Assembly: GCA_027482245.1 (NCBI GenBank)
Contig: JAIXWG010000045.1
Span: 62,001-126,000, forward strand
Source: Acetobacteraceae bacterium
GTDB lineage: Bacteria; Pseudomonadota; Alphaproteobacteria; Acetobacterales; Acetobacteraceae
Reading direction: 5' to 3'
DNA: 64,000 nt
In this document: positions 1-8,569 of the stretch, piece after piece
How the letters are laid out: each line of letters begins with the position of its first letter
Position numbering within the stretch: position 1 is the stretch's first letter
Translations under genes and position numbers: made by a program
The notes under the pieces: generated by a model
Database searches by the model: none
What the model saw: the letters and a program-made list of their open reading frames with translations, nothing else
Told to the model about the DNA's origin: nothing

Positions 1-311
1 GTGACGGCAATGACCCAGAGCGCCGCCTCCAGCTTCGCGAACTGGCTGAGGAAGAAGACCAGCAGCAGCAGCACGAGGAAGGGGATGCGGCGGAACAGCT
101 CCACCCAGAGGATCGCGGCCGCCCGCACCGGCGCCACCGGCACCACCTGCGGCAGCCTCAGCACCGCCATGACGAAGCCGATCGCATAGCCGATCGCGCA
201 GCCCGCGACGGAGGCGAGCAGCGTGTTGCCCAGCGCCTCCGCCAGGAATTTCAGGTTCCACCAGGTGAAGAACCTGGGGGCCTCCATCAGGATGATGTCC
301 CAGGCCGACAT
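1..311 (-). CDS. Amino-acid ABC transporter permease, partial (N-terminal part)
   Basis: This is the N-terminal ~103 residues of a second inner-membrane permease of the polar amino-acid ABC family; the gene runs off the left edge. The reverse strand reads MSAWDIILMEAPRFF, then a hydrophobic helix, and an ELFRRIPFLVLLLLVFF stretch typical of HisM/GlnP-type permeases near the first conserved periplasmic loop. Its ATG (311-309) shares one base with the TGA of the upstream permease (TGATG), so the two are translationally coupled and probably form a heterodimer. Substrate unknown; the binding protein at 1068-1883 belongs to the same operon. Confidence 0.85.
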   Translation of the reverse strand, partial: MSAWDIILMEAPRFFTWWNLKFLAEALGNTLLASVAGCAIGYAIGFVMAVLRLPQVVPVAPVRAAAILWVELFRRIPFLVLLLLVFFLSQFAKLEAALWVIAV

Positions 312-979
312 CAGAAGGCCTTCGCCTTGACGCGGAACAGCCAGCGCCCGACCAGCCACAACAGCGTGGAGGCGATGATGGTCAGCACGACATAGATGAC
401 GGCGACGACGGAGAAGATCTCGACGGACCGGAAGCTGATGGCATTGGCGTTCAGCGCCCGGCCCGTCAGCTCCTCCACCCCGAAGATCGCGGCCATGGAG
501 GTGCCGAGCGTCATGATGATGTAGTGGCTGGACAAGGCGGGATAGAGCGCGCGGACGACATGCGGCGCGATGACGTACCAGACCGTCTGCGCCCGGCTGA
601 AGCCGAGCGTCTCCGCCGCGTCCAGCTCCGCGCGCGGCACGCTCTCGAACCCCGCGCGCTCGATCTCCGTCAGGTAGGCGCCGGCATTGAGTGTCATGCC
701 GATCAGCACGGCGGCGACGGGGCTCAGCGTGATCCCCGCCTCGGGCAGCGCGAAGAACAGGAAGAAGATCTGCACGAGCTGCGGCGTGTAGGTGAAGAAG
801 CGGACATAGGCGATGATGGGGATGCGCGCCGCGCGCGGGCCGAAGCTCAGCACCGCGGCGCCTACGAGCCCGATCAGCAGCCCGCCCGCGAAGGCGACGG
901 CGGCGATCCACAGCGCGGTCAGCGCGCCGAGCAGGAAGTCCGGCAGGTATTGGATAATCTGGCCGTATTGGAGGGTCAC
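311..979 (-). CDS. Amino-acid ABC transporter permease
   Basis: A 222-residue integral membrane subunit of a polar amino-acid ABC importer (HisM/GlnP family). It has about five hydrophobic segments. The EAA loop is visible around residues 118-150 (ELDAAETLGFSRAQ, then the IAPHVVRALYPAL region), which docks onto the ATPase. It sits between the binding-protein gene (88 bp upstream) and a second permease that overlaps its stop codon. No ATPase is in view; it may lie beyond the left edge. Family assignment is firm, the substrate is not determinable. Confidence 0.9.
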   Translation of the reverse strand: MTLQYGQIIQYLPDFLLGALTALWIAAVAFAGGLLIGLVGAAVLSFGPRAARIPIIAYVRFFTYTPQLVQIFFLFFALPEAGITLSPVAAVLIGMTLNAGAYLTEIERAGFESVPRAELDAAETLGFSRAQTVWYVIAPHVVRALYPALSSHYIIMTLGTSMAAIFGVEELTGRALNANAISFRSVEIFSVVAVIYVVLTIIASTLLWLVGRWLFRVKAKAF

Positions 980-1018
980 GCTGCGTGAAGGTCCCGTGTG
1001 ATGGCGGCGGCGGCCCGA

Positions 1019-1057
1019 ACCCCCACCCTGACCCTCCCCCGCAAGCGCGGGGGAGGG
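1019..1057 (-). repeat. 39-bp GC-rich palindromic repeat, copy 1
   Basis: A perfect 11-bp stem (CCCTCCCCCGC at 1032-1042 against 1047-1057) with a 4-nt loop is followed, on the minus strand, by a G-rich tail (GGGTCAGGGTGGGGGT). The same 39-bp unit recurs at 10356-10394 and 24373-24411. Here it lies in the gap between a binding-protein gene and its permease gene, on the transcript. That is the classic place for a hairpin that protects the 5' message and raises the binding protein above the permease. The role is inference; the repeat itself is seen directly. Confidence 0.85.
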
Positions 1058-1067
1058 AAATGCGCGA

Positions 1068-1883
1068 TCAGAACATGGGGTTGAAGGGGATCGGCGTCGT
1101 CATCGGCACGCCGAAATACTTCTCCCAGGTCGTGTTCACGAAGCCCGTGCGGTGCAGCTCGAAGAGGATGACGTTCAGCACGTCGCGCAGCGCGTAGTTG
1201 CCCTTCTGCACGCCGATGCCGACCCAGAAGCTGGCCAGCACCTGGTCCAGGATCTTCCACTGCACGGGGAAGTTGCGCATCGGGATGACGATGGATTCCG
1301 CCACATCCACCATCGCATCCGCCCGCCCCTGCGCCAGCGCGCGGAAGCAGTCGGGATAGTTGTCGAGCAGCGTGACCTGCGCGCGCGCCGCATTCGCCTG
1401 GATCCAGGGCACGCCCACCGTGCCGCGCACCTGCACCAGCCTCACCGAGGGGTTGTTGAGGTCTGCCGGCGTGTTGATCGGCACGGCCGTGCCGCTCTGC
1501 TTGGTGAGCACCACCATGGACTGCGTGTGCAGCGGCACGGTGTAGTCGATGACCAACGCGCGCTCGATCGTGCGGGTGATGGAGCCCAGCACGATGTCGA
1601 TGCGGTCGGACTGCAGGAAGGGGATGCGGTCGGGGCTGCCGACCTGCACGATCTCCAGCTCCACATTCATCCGCCGCGCGATCTCCCGCGCGATGTCGGC
1701 GTCGAAGCCGTCGATCTGGTTGCGCTCGTTGAAGAGGCCCATCGGCGGCAGCGTCGGGTTGATGCCGGCGCGCAGCCGGCGCGTGGAGAGGATCTGGTCG
1801 AGCGGCCGCGCCTCCGCGCCGGAGCCCAGCAGGGGCAGGGCGGCGGCGCCGGCGGCAAGACCGAACAGGCTACGGCGGTTCAT
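1068..1883 (-). CDS. Amino-acid ABC transporter substrate-binding protein
   Basis: A 271-residue periplasmic solute-binding protein of family 3. The N-terminus has a signal peptide (MNRRSLFGLAAGAAALPLLG...AEA, about 25 residues). The body shows the family's opening LRAGINPTLPPMGLFNERNQ and the IDGFDADIAREIARRM segment around residues 55-75. A Shine-Dalgarno GGGAG sits 6 bases before the ATG. It is the first gene of the importer operon, followed by two permeases. A polar amino acid or related compound is expected; the exact ligand cannot be told. Confidence 0.9.
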   Translation of the reverse strand: MNRRSLFGLAAGAAALPLLGSGAEARPLDQILSTRRLRAGINPTLPPMGLFNERNQIDGFDADIAREIARRMNVELEIVQVGSPDRIPFLQSDRIDIVLGSITRTIERALVIDYTVPLHTQSMVVLTKQSGTAVPINTPADLNNPSVRLVQVRGTVGVPWIQANAARAQVTLLDNYPDCFRALAQGRADAMVDVAESIVIPMRNFPVQWKILDQVLASFWVGIGVQKGNYALRDVLNVILFELHRTGFVNTTWEKYFGVPMTTPIPFNPMF

Positions 1884-1982
1884 GGATGCTCCCTTCGTCG
1901 ATGATGGGCGCAGCCGAGAGGGCCGCGGCGCGCGAAGGCTATGCCGCGGTTGCAGCGGCGAAAAGGCCCGCGCGGCGTATAC

Positions 1983-3131
1983 TCAGCGCGATAGTGCGCG
2001 CCCTGCCAGCGCGGCGAGCAGCCCTGCCGCCAGCAGCGGCAGCGCGGCCAGCGGCCAGGCGATGCCGGCCAGCGCGCCGATCGCGGGCGGCGCCAGCAGC
2101 TGCGCCAGGTTGTTCCCCTGCATCACCAGCCCGACGGCCGGCGCCACCAGCGCGGGCTGCGGCACCGCCCGCGGCAGGATGGCAAAGCAGGAGGCCGGGA
2201 CCAGCCCGCCGACACCGCAGGCCAGCACCGCCAGGCCCGTGGCCGCCACCGCGGAGGGCACGAGATAGACGGCCGCCGCCGTCACCGACATCGCCATCGC
2301 CCCCGCCACCACCAGGCGCTCCGCCGCGACGCCGCGGGCCATCAACACGCCGGAGGACAGGTTGCCGCCCGCATTGGCCAGCGCCGCCACCGCCGCCGCC
2401 ACGCCAGCCACGCCGGTGCCCGCGCCGAGGCTCTCCAGCCGTGCCGGCAGGAAGGCCGCGATGCCGAGATACATGATGTTGTAGGTGGCGAAGGCCGCGG
2501 CGACCTGCAGCGGCCGCCGCGCCGCGACCAGCGCCCTCACCTGCTGGCCCATCGGCCGGAAGGCGCCGGTCGGCGCCACGGGTGCCGGCGGCACCATCCG
2601 CCAGCAGGCTATGCCCGCCAGCGCCAGCACGACGGAAAACCCGCCCCAGGCCGCCCGCCAGCCCAACCCCGCCACCACCGGCGCGCTCGCCAACCCGATC
2701 GCGACGCCGAGCGGCATATAGGCCCCCCAGATGGCCATCGCCGTCGGCCGGTCCTTCGGCGTCGCGAGCCCCGCGATCAGCCCCGGCGCCGCGACGGTCA
2801 GCAGCAGGAAGCCGGCACCCTCCGCGACCCGCGCCGCCAGCAGCGCGGCCGGCCCCGGCGCCATCGCGGCCCCCGCCGCGGCCAGGGCGCCGAGCGCCAG
2901 GCCCGAGAGCAATGCCCGGTTGGGCCCGATCCGCGCCGCGGCCAGCCCGATCGCGAGCCCGCCCAGCGCCGCCATCAGCGCGAACAGCGACACCAGCAGC
3001 GCCGCGCCCGCCAGGCCGAGCCCGAACTCGGCGCCGATGGTCGTCATCGCCGCCGGCACCTTGCCGATCTGCGCCGCGCCCAGGATGCCGCCGGCCAGGA
3101 TCGCCAGGATGGGCGGCCAGCGCGTGGTCAT
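1983..3131 (-). CDS. MFS transporter
   Basis: A 382-residue major facilitator superfamily protein with about 12 hydrophobic helices. A motif-A-like loop follows helix 2 (GLAAARIGPNRALL, about residue 65). Its length and Ala/Gly/Leu-rich composition resemble the CynX/NimT or drug:H+ antiporter-like groups, but no substrate signature is visible. It starts 13 bp after the VOC gene at 3145-3531 and is probably cotranscribed with it, divergently from the TetR gene. It could therefore be part of the same TetR-controlled response. Confidence 0.8.
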   Translation of the reverse strand: MTTRWPPILAILAGGILGAAQIGKVPAAMTTIGAEFGLGLAGAALLVSLFALMAALGGLAIGLAAARIGPNRALLSGLALGALAAAGAAMAPGPAALLAARVAEGAGFLLLTVAAPGLIAGLATPKDRPTAMAIWGAYMPLGVAIGLASAPVVAGLGWRAAWGGFSVVLALAGIACWRMVPPAPVAPTGAFRPMGQQVRALVAARRPLQVAAAFATYNIMYLGIAAFLPARLESLGAGTGVAGVAAAVAALANAGGNLSSGVLMARGVAAERLVVAGAMAMSVTAAAVYLVPSAVAATGLAVLACGVGGLVPASCFAILPRAVPQPALVAPAVGLVMQGNNLAQLLAPPAIGALAGIAWPLAALPLLAAGLLAALAGRALSR

Positions 3132-3144
3132 GGCGCGGCGGGCG

Positions 3145-3531
3145 TCAGCCCTTGCGCTCGATCAGTTCGACCTGCACGCCATCCGGGGCGCCGAAGAAGG
3201 CGATGCGGACGCCAGGCCGGGCCTCCCGCGGGCCGTCCAGCAGCGGCACGCCCTTGGCGGCCAGGGCCGCCACGGCCACGTCCATGTCCTGGACCGTCAG
3301 CCCGATATGCTCGATGCCGAGGAAGGGGGGCTTCGGCGGGGCATGGGTGTCCGCCGGCACCTGTTCAATGAAGACCGGCACGCTGTGCAGGTCCAGCACC
3401 ACGCGCAGCTTGCCGCCGGGCGTCATGCGGGCCTTGATCGTGGCGTCGAAGGCCGAGACATAGAAGGCGGCGGCCGCCTCCGGGTCCGGGCTGCGGAGGT
3501 GGAGGTGGTCGAAGCTGTAGGGGCTGCTCAT
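3145..3531 (-). CDS. VOC-family (glyoxalase/dioxygenase-fold) protein
   Basis: A 128-residue protein with the two beta-alpha-beta-beta-beta modules of the vicinal oxygen chelate fold. The first module starts FDHLHLRSPDPEAAAAFY (residues 7-24) and the second starts IEHIGLTVQDMDVAVAAL (about residues 73-90). It ends with FGAPDGVQVELIE, where the conserved C-terminal Glu metal ligand is expected. These features suggest a metal-dependent lyase, dioxygenase or antibiotic-binding protein; which one is open. It is the promoter-proximal gene of a two-gene unit with the MFS transporter, divergent from TetR. Confidence 0.8.
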   Translation of the reverse strand: MSSPYSFDHLHLRSPDPEAAAAFYVSAFDATIKARMTPGGKLRVVLDLHSVPVFIEQVPADTHAPPKPPFLGIEHIGLTVQDMDVAVAALAAKGVPLLDGPREARPGVRIAFFGAPDGVQVELIERKG

Positions 3532-3598
3532 GCAGGGCAGTCTCGCGCGACCAGTGCGACCTGGGAAGACGGTGACGGGAGGCTGGTAATTTTATGAC

Positions 3599-3620
3599 TG
3601 ACGATATACGTTATTCGTCA
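3599..3620. promoter_or_regulatory. TetR-type operator 1, overlapping the tetR start codon
   Basis: An inverted repeat with arms TGACGA (3599-3604) and TCGTCA (3615-3620) around a symmetric ACGT centre (3608-3611). The last base is the A of the TetR ATG. A near copy with the same arms lies at 4258-4279 before the efflux genes. Two copies flanking a tetR gene is the usual autoregulation pattern. The binding itself is inferred. Confidence 0.7.
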
Positions 3621-4246
3621 TGAATACCATCGACCAGCCCACACGCCGCGGCGCCAGCGCGGAGGATACCCGACGCCGGATCGAGGACACCGCCGAGGCG
3701 CTGTTCCGGTCCATGGGCTACCAGAAGACCGCGGTCGCGGACATCGCCCGCGAACTCGGCATGTCGCCCGCCAATATCTACCGCTTCTACGCCTCCAAAT
3801 CCGCGATCAACGAGGCGATCGCGGCCCGCATGCTGACGGGGGTGGAGGGCGACATCTGGACCATCGCCCGCGGGCGCGAAGCTGCCAGCGAACGCCTGCG
3901 CCTGCTGCTGCGGACCCTGCACCAGCGCCACATGGCCCTGTTCTTCAGCGAAAGGCGGCTGCACGACATGGTCACCGCCGCGATGAACGAGCACTGGGGC
4001 GTGGTGGAGCACTTCATCCACAGCATCCAGACCGCCATCCGCAACGTGCTGATGGACGGCATCGCCAGCGGCGAATTCGGCGGCATCGATCCCGAGGCCA
4101 CGGCCCAGTCCATCAAGCAGGCGACGCTTGCCTTCATGCACCCCGGCCTGATCGCGGAATGCATGGCCAACATCAAGTCCGACACCGAACTCGCCCAGGA
4201 CCTGGAGGCGATGGTGGACCTGCTGCTGCGCGCCCTGCGACCATGA
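3620..4246 (+). CDS. TetR-family transcriptional repressor
   Basis: A 208-residue regulator. Residues about 17-62 form the TetR helix-turn-helix (RRRIEDTAEALFRSMGY, then TAVADIARELGMSPANIYRFYASK), followed by an all-helical ligand/dimer domain. It sits directly upstream of an RND adaptor and pump, so it most likely represses them and is relieved by an efflux substrate. No Shine-Dalgarno precedes the ATG, and operator 1 runs into the start codon, so the message may be leaderless. Other in-frame starts would cut into helix 1, so this start is favoured. Confidence 0.9.
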   Translation: MNTIDQPTRRGASAEDTRRRIEDTAEALFRSMGYQKTAVADIARELGMSPANIYRFYASKSAINEAIAARMLTGVEGDIWTIARGREAASERLRLLLRTLHQRHMALFFSERRLHDMVTAAMNEHWGVVEHFIHSIQTAIRNVLMDGIASGEFGGIDPEATAQSIKQATLAFMHPGLIAECMANIKSDTELAQDLEAMVDLLLRALRP

Positions 4247-4257
4247 CGGGTGTTTAC

Positions 4258-4279
4258 TGACGATTATTGACTTTCATCA
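4258..4279. promoter_or_regulatory. TetR-type operator 2 over the efflux promoter -35
   Basis: An inverted repeat with arms TGACGA (4258-4263) and TCATCA (4274-4279), the same spacing as operator 1 and one arm base different. It covers the -35 element TTGACT at 4267-4272, so a bound repressor would block RNA polymerase. Confidence 0.7.
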
Positions 4280-4294
4280 CTCCATAGCCATAAT
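4267..4294 (+). promoter_or_regulatory. Sigma-70-type promoter of the RND efflux operon
   Basis: A -35 TTGACT (4267-4272) and -10 CATAAT (4289-4294), each five of six matches to consensus, are separated by 16 bp. The adaptor start codon at 4322 follows, with GGAGAGG at 4311-4317. Sequences this close to consensus stand out against the GC-rich background. Confidence 0.7.
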
Positions 4295-4321
4295 GGGGCC
4301 ATCCCGATCGGGAGAGGTCCC

Positions 4322-5419
4322 ATGCCCGCATTCCCCCGCCGTTCCGCCGCCCTGCTGCTCCTGCTGCCGCTCGCCGCCTGCAAGGGGGAGGCCTCGGCCA
4401 CCGATTCGGCCCCGCCCCAGCCGCGCTCCGTGCAGGTGGCCGAGGTCCGGCTTTCGGGCGCGGAGGCCGTCACGGCCCATACCGGCGTCGTCCGCGCGCG
4501 GCGGGAGGTCGATGTCGGCTTCCGCACCGGCGGCCGCATTGCCACCCGCCTGGTCGAGGTCGGGCAGCTGGTCGCCGCCGGACAGGTCCTCGCCACCCTC
4601 GACCCGGCCGACCTGGCCCTGAGCCTGCGCGCGGCGGAAGCCGACCTCGCCTCGGCGGAGGCGCAGTCCCGCCAGGCGGCGAATGACGCCGCGCGCGGTC
4701 GGCAACTGCTGGCCGCAGGCCATGTCTCCCAGGCCGTGGACGACCAGCGCCAGGCGGCGGCGCGCGCGGCGGCGGAACGCGTGATCTCCGCCCAGGCGCA
4801 GCTGGACCTTGCGCGGAACCGCCTGTCCTACACCACGCTCCGCGCCCCCTCCCCGGGCTTCGTCACGGCGCTGCTGGCGGAAGCCGGCCAGGTGGTGCCG
4901 GAAGGCCAGGCGGTGCTGCGCCTCGCCGACCCGGCGGAGCGGGAATTGCTGGTCCGCGTCCCCGAATCCGCCCTGCCCGGCCTGGCGCAGGCCCGGGCCG
5001 AGGCCCGCTTCTGGGCCCGCCCCGACACGGCGCTGCCCGCCACGCTGCGGGAAGTGGCGCCCCAGGCCGATGCCACGCTCCGCACCTACGCCGTCCGCTT
5101 CGCCCTGCCCGACGCACCCGACTGGGTCGCGCTCGGCATGACCGGCACCGTGCGGCTCGCGGTGGCGCGCGATGCCGTGGCGACCCTGCCGCTGACCGCG
5201 CTGCATGACCGCGGCCAGGGGCCGATGGTCTGGCGCGTGCTGGATGGCGGGCGGATCGAGGCCGTGCCCGTCGCGGTCCGCGCCATCGCCGAGACGACGG
5301 TCGAACTCGCGGGCTCGCTGGCGCAGGGCGACAAGGTCGTCGCCATGGGCCCGCAGGTGCTGGATCCCGGGCAGCGCGTGCGGGTGGTGCAATCCCGCCT
5401 CGCCAGCACGCTGCGCTGA
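4322..5419 (+). CDS. RND efflux periplasmic adaptor (membrane fusion protein), lipoprotein
   Basis: A 365-residue HlyD/AcrA-type adaptor. The N-terminus is a lipoprotein signal with lipobox LAAC (Cys at residue 20). It is followed by the barrel/lipoyl half (VGFRTGGRIATRLVEVGQLV about residues 60-80), an Ala/Arg/Gln-rich alpha hairpin (about 95-155), the second lipoyl half (RAPSPGFVTALLAEAGQVV) and a C-terminal membrane-proximal domain. It bridges the pump encoded 11 bp downstream to an outer-membrane channel, which is not encoded nearby. Repression by the adjacent TetR protein is expected from the operators at 3599 and 4258. Confidence 0.9.
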   Translation: MPAFPRRSAALLLLLPLAACKGEASATDSAPPQPRSVQVAEVRLSGAEAVTAHTGVVRARREVDVGFRTGGRIATRLVEVGQLVAAGQVLATLDPADLALSLRAAEADLASAEAQSRQAANDAARGRQLLAAGHVSQAVDDQRQAAARAAAERVISAQAQLDLARNRLSYTTLRAPSPGFVTALLAEAGQVVPEGQAVLRLADPAERELLVRVPESALPGLAQARAEARFWARPDTALPATLREVAPQADATLRTYAVRFALPDAPDWVALGMTGTVRLAVARDAVATLPLTALHDRGQGPMVWRVLDGGRIEAVPVAVRAIAETTVELAGSLAQGDKVVAMGPQVLDPGQRVRVVQSRLASTLR

Positions 5420-5430
5420 GGAGAAGCGCG

Positions 5431-8400
5431 ATGGAACGCTTCAACCTCTCCGCCTGGGGCGTGCGCAACGGCGCGCTGACCCTCTTCGCCATCCTGCTGC
5501 TCGCGCTTGCGGGCGCCGGCGCCTATATGCGCCTCGGCCGGGCGGAGGACCCGTCCTTCACCCTCAAGCTGATGATCGTCAGCGCCTCCTGGCCCGGTGC
5601 CACGGCGGAGGAGATGCAGGCGCAGGTGGCCGACCGGATTGAAAGCCGGCTGCAGGACCTGCCCCATCTCGACCGCGTGGAGACCTTCACGCGCCCCGGC
5701 TCCTCCGTCACCACCGTGATCCTGAAGGACACGACCCCGCCGCGGGAGGTCGCGGGCCTCTGGTACCAGGTGCGGAAGAAGGTCGGCGACATCGCCAACA
5801 CGCTGCCCGCCGGCGTGCGCGGCCCCTTCTTCAACGACGAATACTCCGACGTCTATTCCGCCGTCCTGGCGCTGACCGGCGCCGACAATGCGGAGCTGGT
5901 GCGTCAGGCCGAGCAGATCCGCCTGCGGCTGCTGCGCGTGCCGGGTGTCGAGAAGGTCGCGATCCAGGGCGAGATCGACCAGCGGATCCATGTCGAGGCC
6001 AGCCATGCGCGCCTCGCCACGCTGGGCATCCAGCCCTCCGCCATCCTCGATGCGCTGGCGCGGCAGAACCCCGTGGCGCCGGCGGGGGTGGTGGAGACGG
6101 GCAGCCTTCGCGTCCATCTCCGCGTCGGCGGCGGGCTGGATGGGCTGGAGGCGATCCGCGCCGTGCCCGTCAGCGCCGGCGACAACCGCACGGTCCGGCT
6201 CGGTGACATCGCGACGGTGACGCGCGGCCTGGCGGACCCGCCCTCCTCCGCCGTCTTCCATGATGGCGCGCCCGCGGTGCTGATCGCGGTGGCGAAGCAG
6301 CGCGGCTTCAACGTGCTGGCGCTGGGCGACAGCCTGCGCGCGCAACTTGCTGCCATCCGGCAGGACATGGCGGCGGGTCTCGACCTGCAGCTGATCTCCA
6401 ACCAGCCGCAGATCGTGCAGGAAAGCGTGGCGGAGTTCCTGACGAAGTTCGTCGTCGCGCTCGGCGTCGTGCTGCTGGTGTCCTTCCTCTCGCTCGGCTT
6501 CCGCGCGGGCATCATCGTGGCGCTGTCGGTACCGCTGACGCTGGCCGCCGTCTTCATCCTGATGGCGTATTGGGGGACGGAGCTGGAGCGCATCTCGCTC
6601 GGCGCGCTGATCCTCGCCCTCGGCCTGCTGGTGGATGACGCCATCATCGCGATCGAGGCGATGGTCGTGAAGCTGGAGGAAGGCTGGGACCGCGCCCGCG
6701 CGGCCGCCTTCGCCTGGGGCAGCACGGCGGGGCCGATGCTGTCCGGCACGCTCGTCACCATGGCGGGCTTCATACCCGTGGGCTTCGCCGCCTCCACCTC
6801 CGGCGAATATGCCGGCGGCATCTTCTGGGTGGTCGGCGCCGCGCTGCTGGCCAGCTGGCTGGTTGCGGTGTGGTTCACCCCCTGGCTCGGCGTGAAGCTG
6901 CTGCCCACGCCGAAACACCATGTCGCGCATGACCACCAGTACGAAGGCCGCTTCTACACGCTGCTGCGCCGCCTGGTCGGCTGGTGCGTGGACCACCGCT
7001 TCGTCGTCATGCTGGCGACCGTCGCCGTGCTCGGCGCGGGCTTCGTCGGCATGGGGATGACGAAGAAGCAGTTCTTCCCGACCTCCGCGCGGCTCGAGCT
7101 GCTGGTGGACGTCAACCTCCGCCAGGGCGCGGGCTATGAGGCGACGCGCCAGGCCGTGATGCGCGTCGCCGCGCAGGTCGCCGACGATCCCGATGCCGTG
7201 ATGCACACCGAATATGTCGGCGCCGGCGCGCCGCGCTTCTTCCTGGCGCTGAACCCCGACCTGCCCAACGAGGCCTTCGGCAAGCTGGTCATCCAGGCGC
7301 GCGACGTCCCCGCCCGCGAAAGGCTGCGCGACAAGCTGATCGCCTATGTCGACAGCGGCGCGGTGCCGGAAGCGCGGGTGCGCGTCTCCCGCCTCGATTT
7401 CGGCCCGCCCGTCGGCTTCCCCGTGCAGTTCCGCGTCATGGGCGGCACGCCGGTCCAGCTGCGGGAACAGGCGGAGCGCGTGATGGAGACGCTGCGCCAG
7501 GTGCCCGGCACGCGGGACGTCCAGCTCGCCTGGGGCGAACGCGCCCCCTCGCTCCGCCTGGTGCTGGACGAGGATCGCGTGGTGCAGCTCGGCCTCTCCC
7601 CCCAGGCGGTCGCGCAATCCATGCAGACCCTGCTCTCCGGCGTCACCGCGACGCAGCTGCGCGAGGGCGCGCGCCTCGTGGACGTGGTGCTGCGCGCGCC
7701 GGCGGCGGAGCGCCTGTCGCTCGACCATCTCGGCGACCTGACGCTGGTGACGGCCGCCGGCCCCGTGCCGCTGTCCCAGGTGGCGCGGCTGGAGCCGGTG
7801 ATGGAGGAGCCGATCCTCTGGCGCCGCAACCGGGAGGGCTTTCTCACGGTGCGCGCCGACATCGCGCCGGGGCTTCAGGCGCCGGACGTGACGGCCGCGG
7901 CACTGCCCTCGATGCAGGCGCTGTCCGCGACGCTGCCCGTCGGCATGCGGATCGAGGCCGGTGGCGCGGCGGAGGAATCCTCCAAGGCCAATGCCAGCCT
8001 TTTCGCGCTCTTCCCCTTCATGGTCGGCGCCATGCTGCTGATCCTGATGGTGCAGCTGCGCCATTTCGGCCGCGTGGCGCTGGTGGTGGCGACCGCGCCG
8101 CTCGGCATCCCCGGCGCGGCCGCGGCGCTGATCCTGATGGACCAGCCCTTCGGCTTCGTGGCGCTGCTCGGCGTCATCGCCCTCGCCGGGATGGTGATGC
8201 GCAACACGCTGATCCTGGTGGACCAGGTGCAGCAGGACGTCGCGGCGGGCATGGACCTCCGCCAGGCCATCATCGAGAGCAGCGTGCGGCGCGCGCGGCC
8301 CGTGGTGCTGACGGCACTCGCCGCCGTGCTGGCCTTCGTGCCGCTGACGCTTTCCGTCTTCTGGGGGCCGATGGCGGTGGCGATGATCGGCGGGCTGACG

Positions 8401-8529
8401 CTGGCCACGCTGGCGACGCCGCTGGTGGTGCCGGCGATGAACGGCCTCGCTTTGCCCCGGCACCGCAAGGGGGGCCGCAAGGTCACGAAGCCTGCGCCGG
8501 TCCCGCCCGGGCTGGTGCCGGCGGAGTAG
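5431..8529 (+). CDS. RND efflux pump (inner-membrane permease)
   Basis: A 1032-residue hydrophobe/amphiphile efflux-type RND transporter, close to AcrB in length. It has a single helix at the N-terminus, two large periplasmic loops and two six-helix bundles. The TM4 proton-relay pair is present as GLLVDDAII (about residues 397-405). The second bundle shows the family ending with the NTLILVDQVQQ and AVLAFVPLTLS segments. It forms an efflux complex with the adaptor encoded just upstream. Substrates are unknown. The long open frame on the opposite strand is a composition artefact. Confidence 0.92.
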   Translation: MERFNLSAWGVRNGALTLFAILLLALAGAGAYMRLGRAEDPSFTLKLMIVSASWPGATAEEMQAQVADRIESRLQDLPHLDRVETFTRPGSSVTTVILKDTTPPREVAGLWYQVRKKVGDIANTLPAGVRGPFFNDEYSDVYSAVLALTGADNAELVRQAEQIRLRLLRVPGVEKVAIQGEIDQRIHVEASHARLATLGIQPSAILDALARQNPVAPAGVVETGSLRVHLRVGGGLDGLEAIRAVPVSAGDNRTVRLGDIATVTRGLADPPSSAVFHDGAPAVLIAVAKQRGFNVLALGDSLRAQLAAIRQDMAAGLDLQLISNQPQIVQESVAEFLTKFVVALGVVLLVSFLSLGFRAGIIVALSVPLTLAAVFILMAYWGTELERISLGALILALGLLVDDAIIAIEAMVVKLEEGWDRARAAAFAWGSTAGPMLSGTLVTMAGFIPVGFAASTSGEYAGGIFWVVGAALLASWLVAVWFTPWLGVKLLPTPKHHVAHDHQYEGRFYTLLRRLVGWCVDHRFVVMLATVAVLGAGFVGMGMTKKQFFPTSARLELLVDVNLRQGAGYEATRQAVMRVAAQVADDPDAVMHTEYVGAGAPRFFLALNPDLPNEAFGKLVIQARDVPARERLRDKLIAYVDSGAVPEARVRVSRLDFGPPVGFPVQFRVMGGTPVQLREQAERVMETLRQVPGTRDVQLAWGERAPSLRLVLDEDRVVQLGLSPQAVAQSMQTLLSGVTATQLREGARLVDVVLRAPAAERLSLDHLGDLTLVTAAGPVPLSQVARLEPVMEEPILWRRNREGFLTVRADIAPGLQAPDVTAAALPSMQALSATLPVGMRIEAGGAAEESSKANASLFALFPFMVGAMLLILMVQLRHFGRVALVVATAPLGIPGAAAALILMDQPFGFVALLGVIALAGMVMRNTLILVDQVQQDVAAGMDLRQAIIESSVRRARPVVLTALAAVLAFVPLTLSVFWGPMAVAMIGGLTLATLATPLVVPAMNGLALPRHRKGGRKVTKPAPVPPGLVPAE

Positions 8530-8569
8530 CGCCGGGCTATCATCGCGCCCTGTGACAACACGGGGCGCG

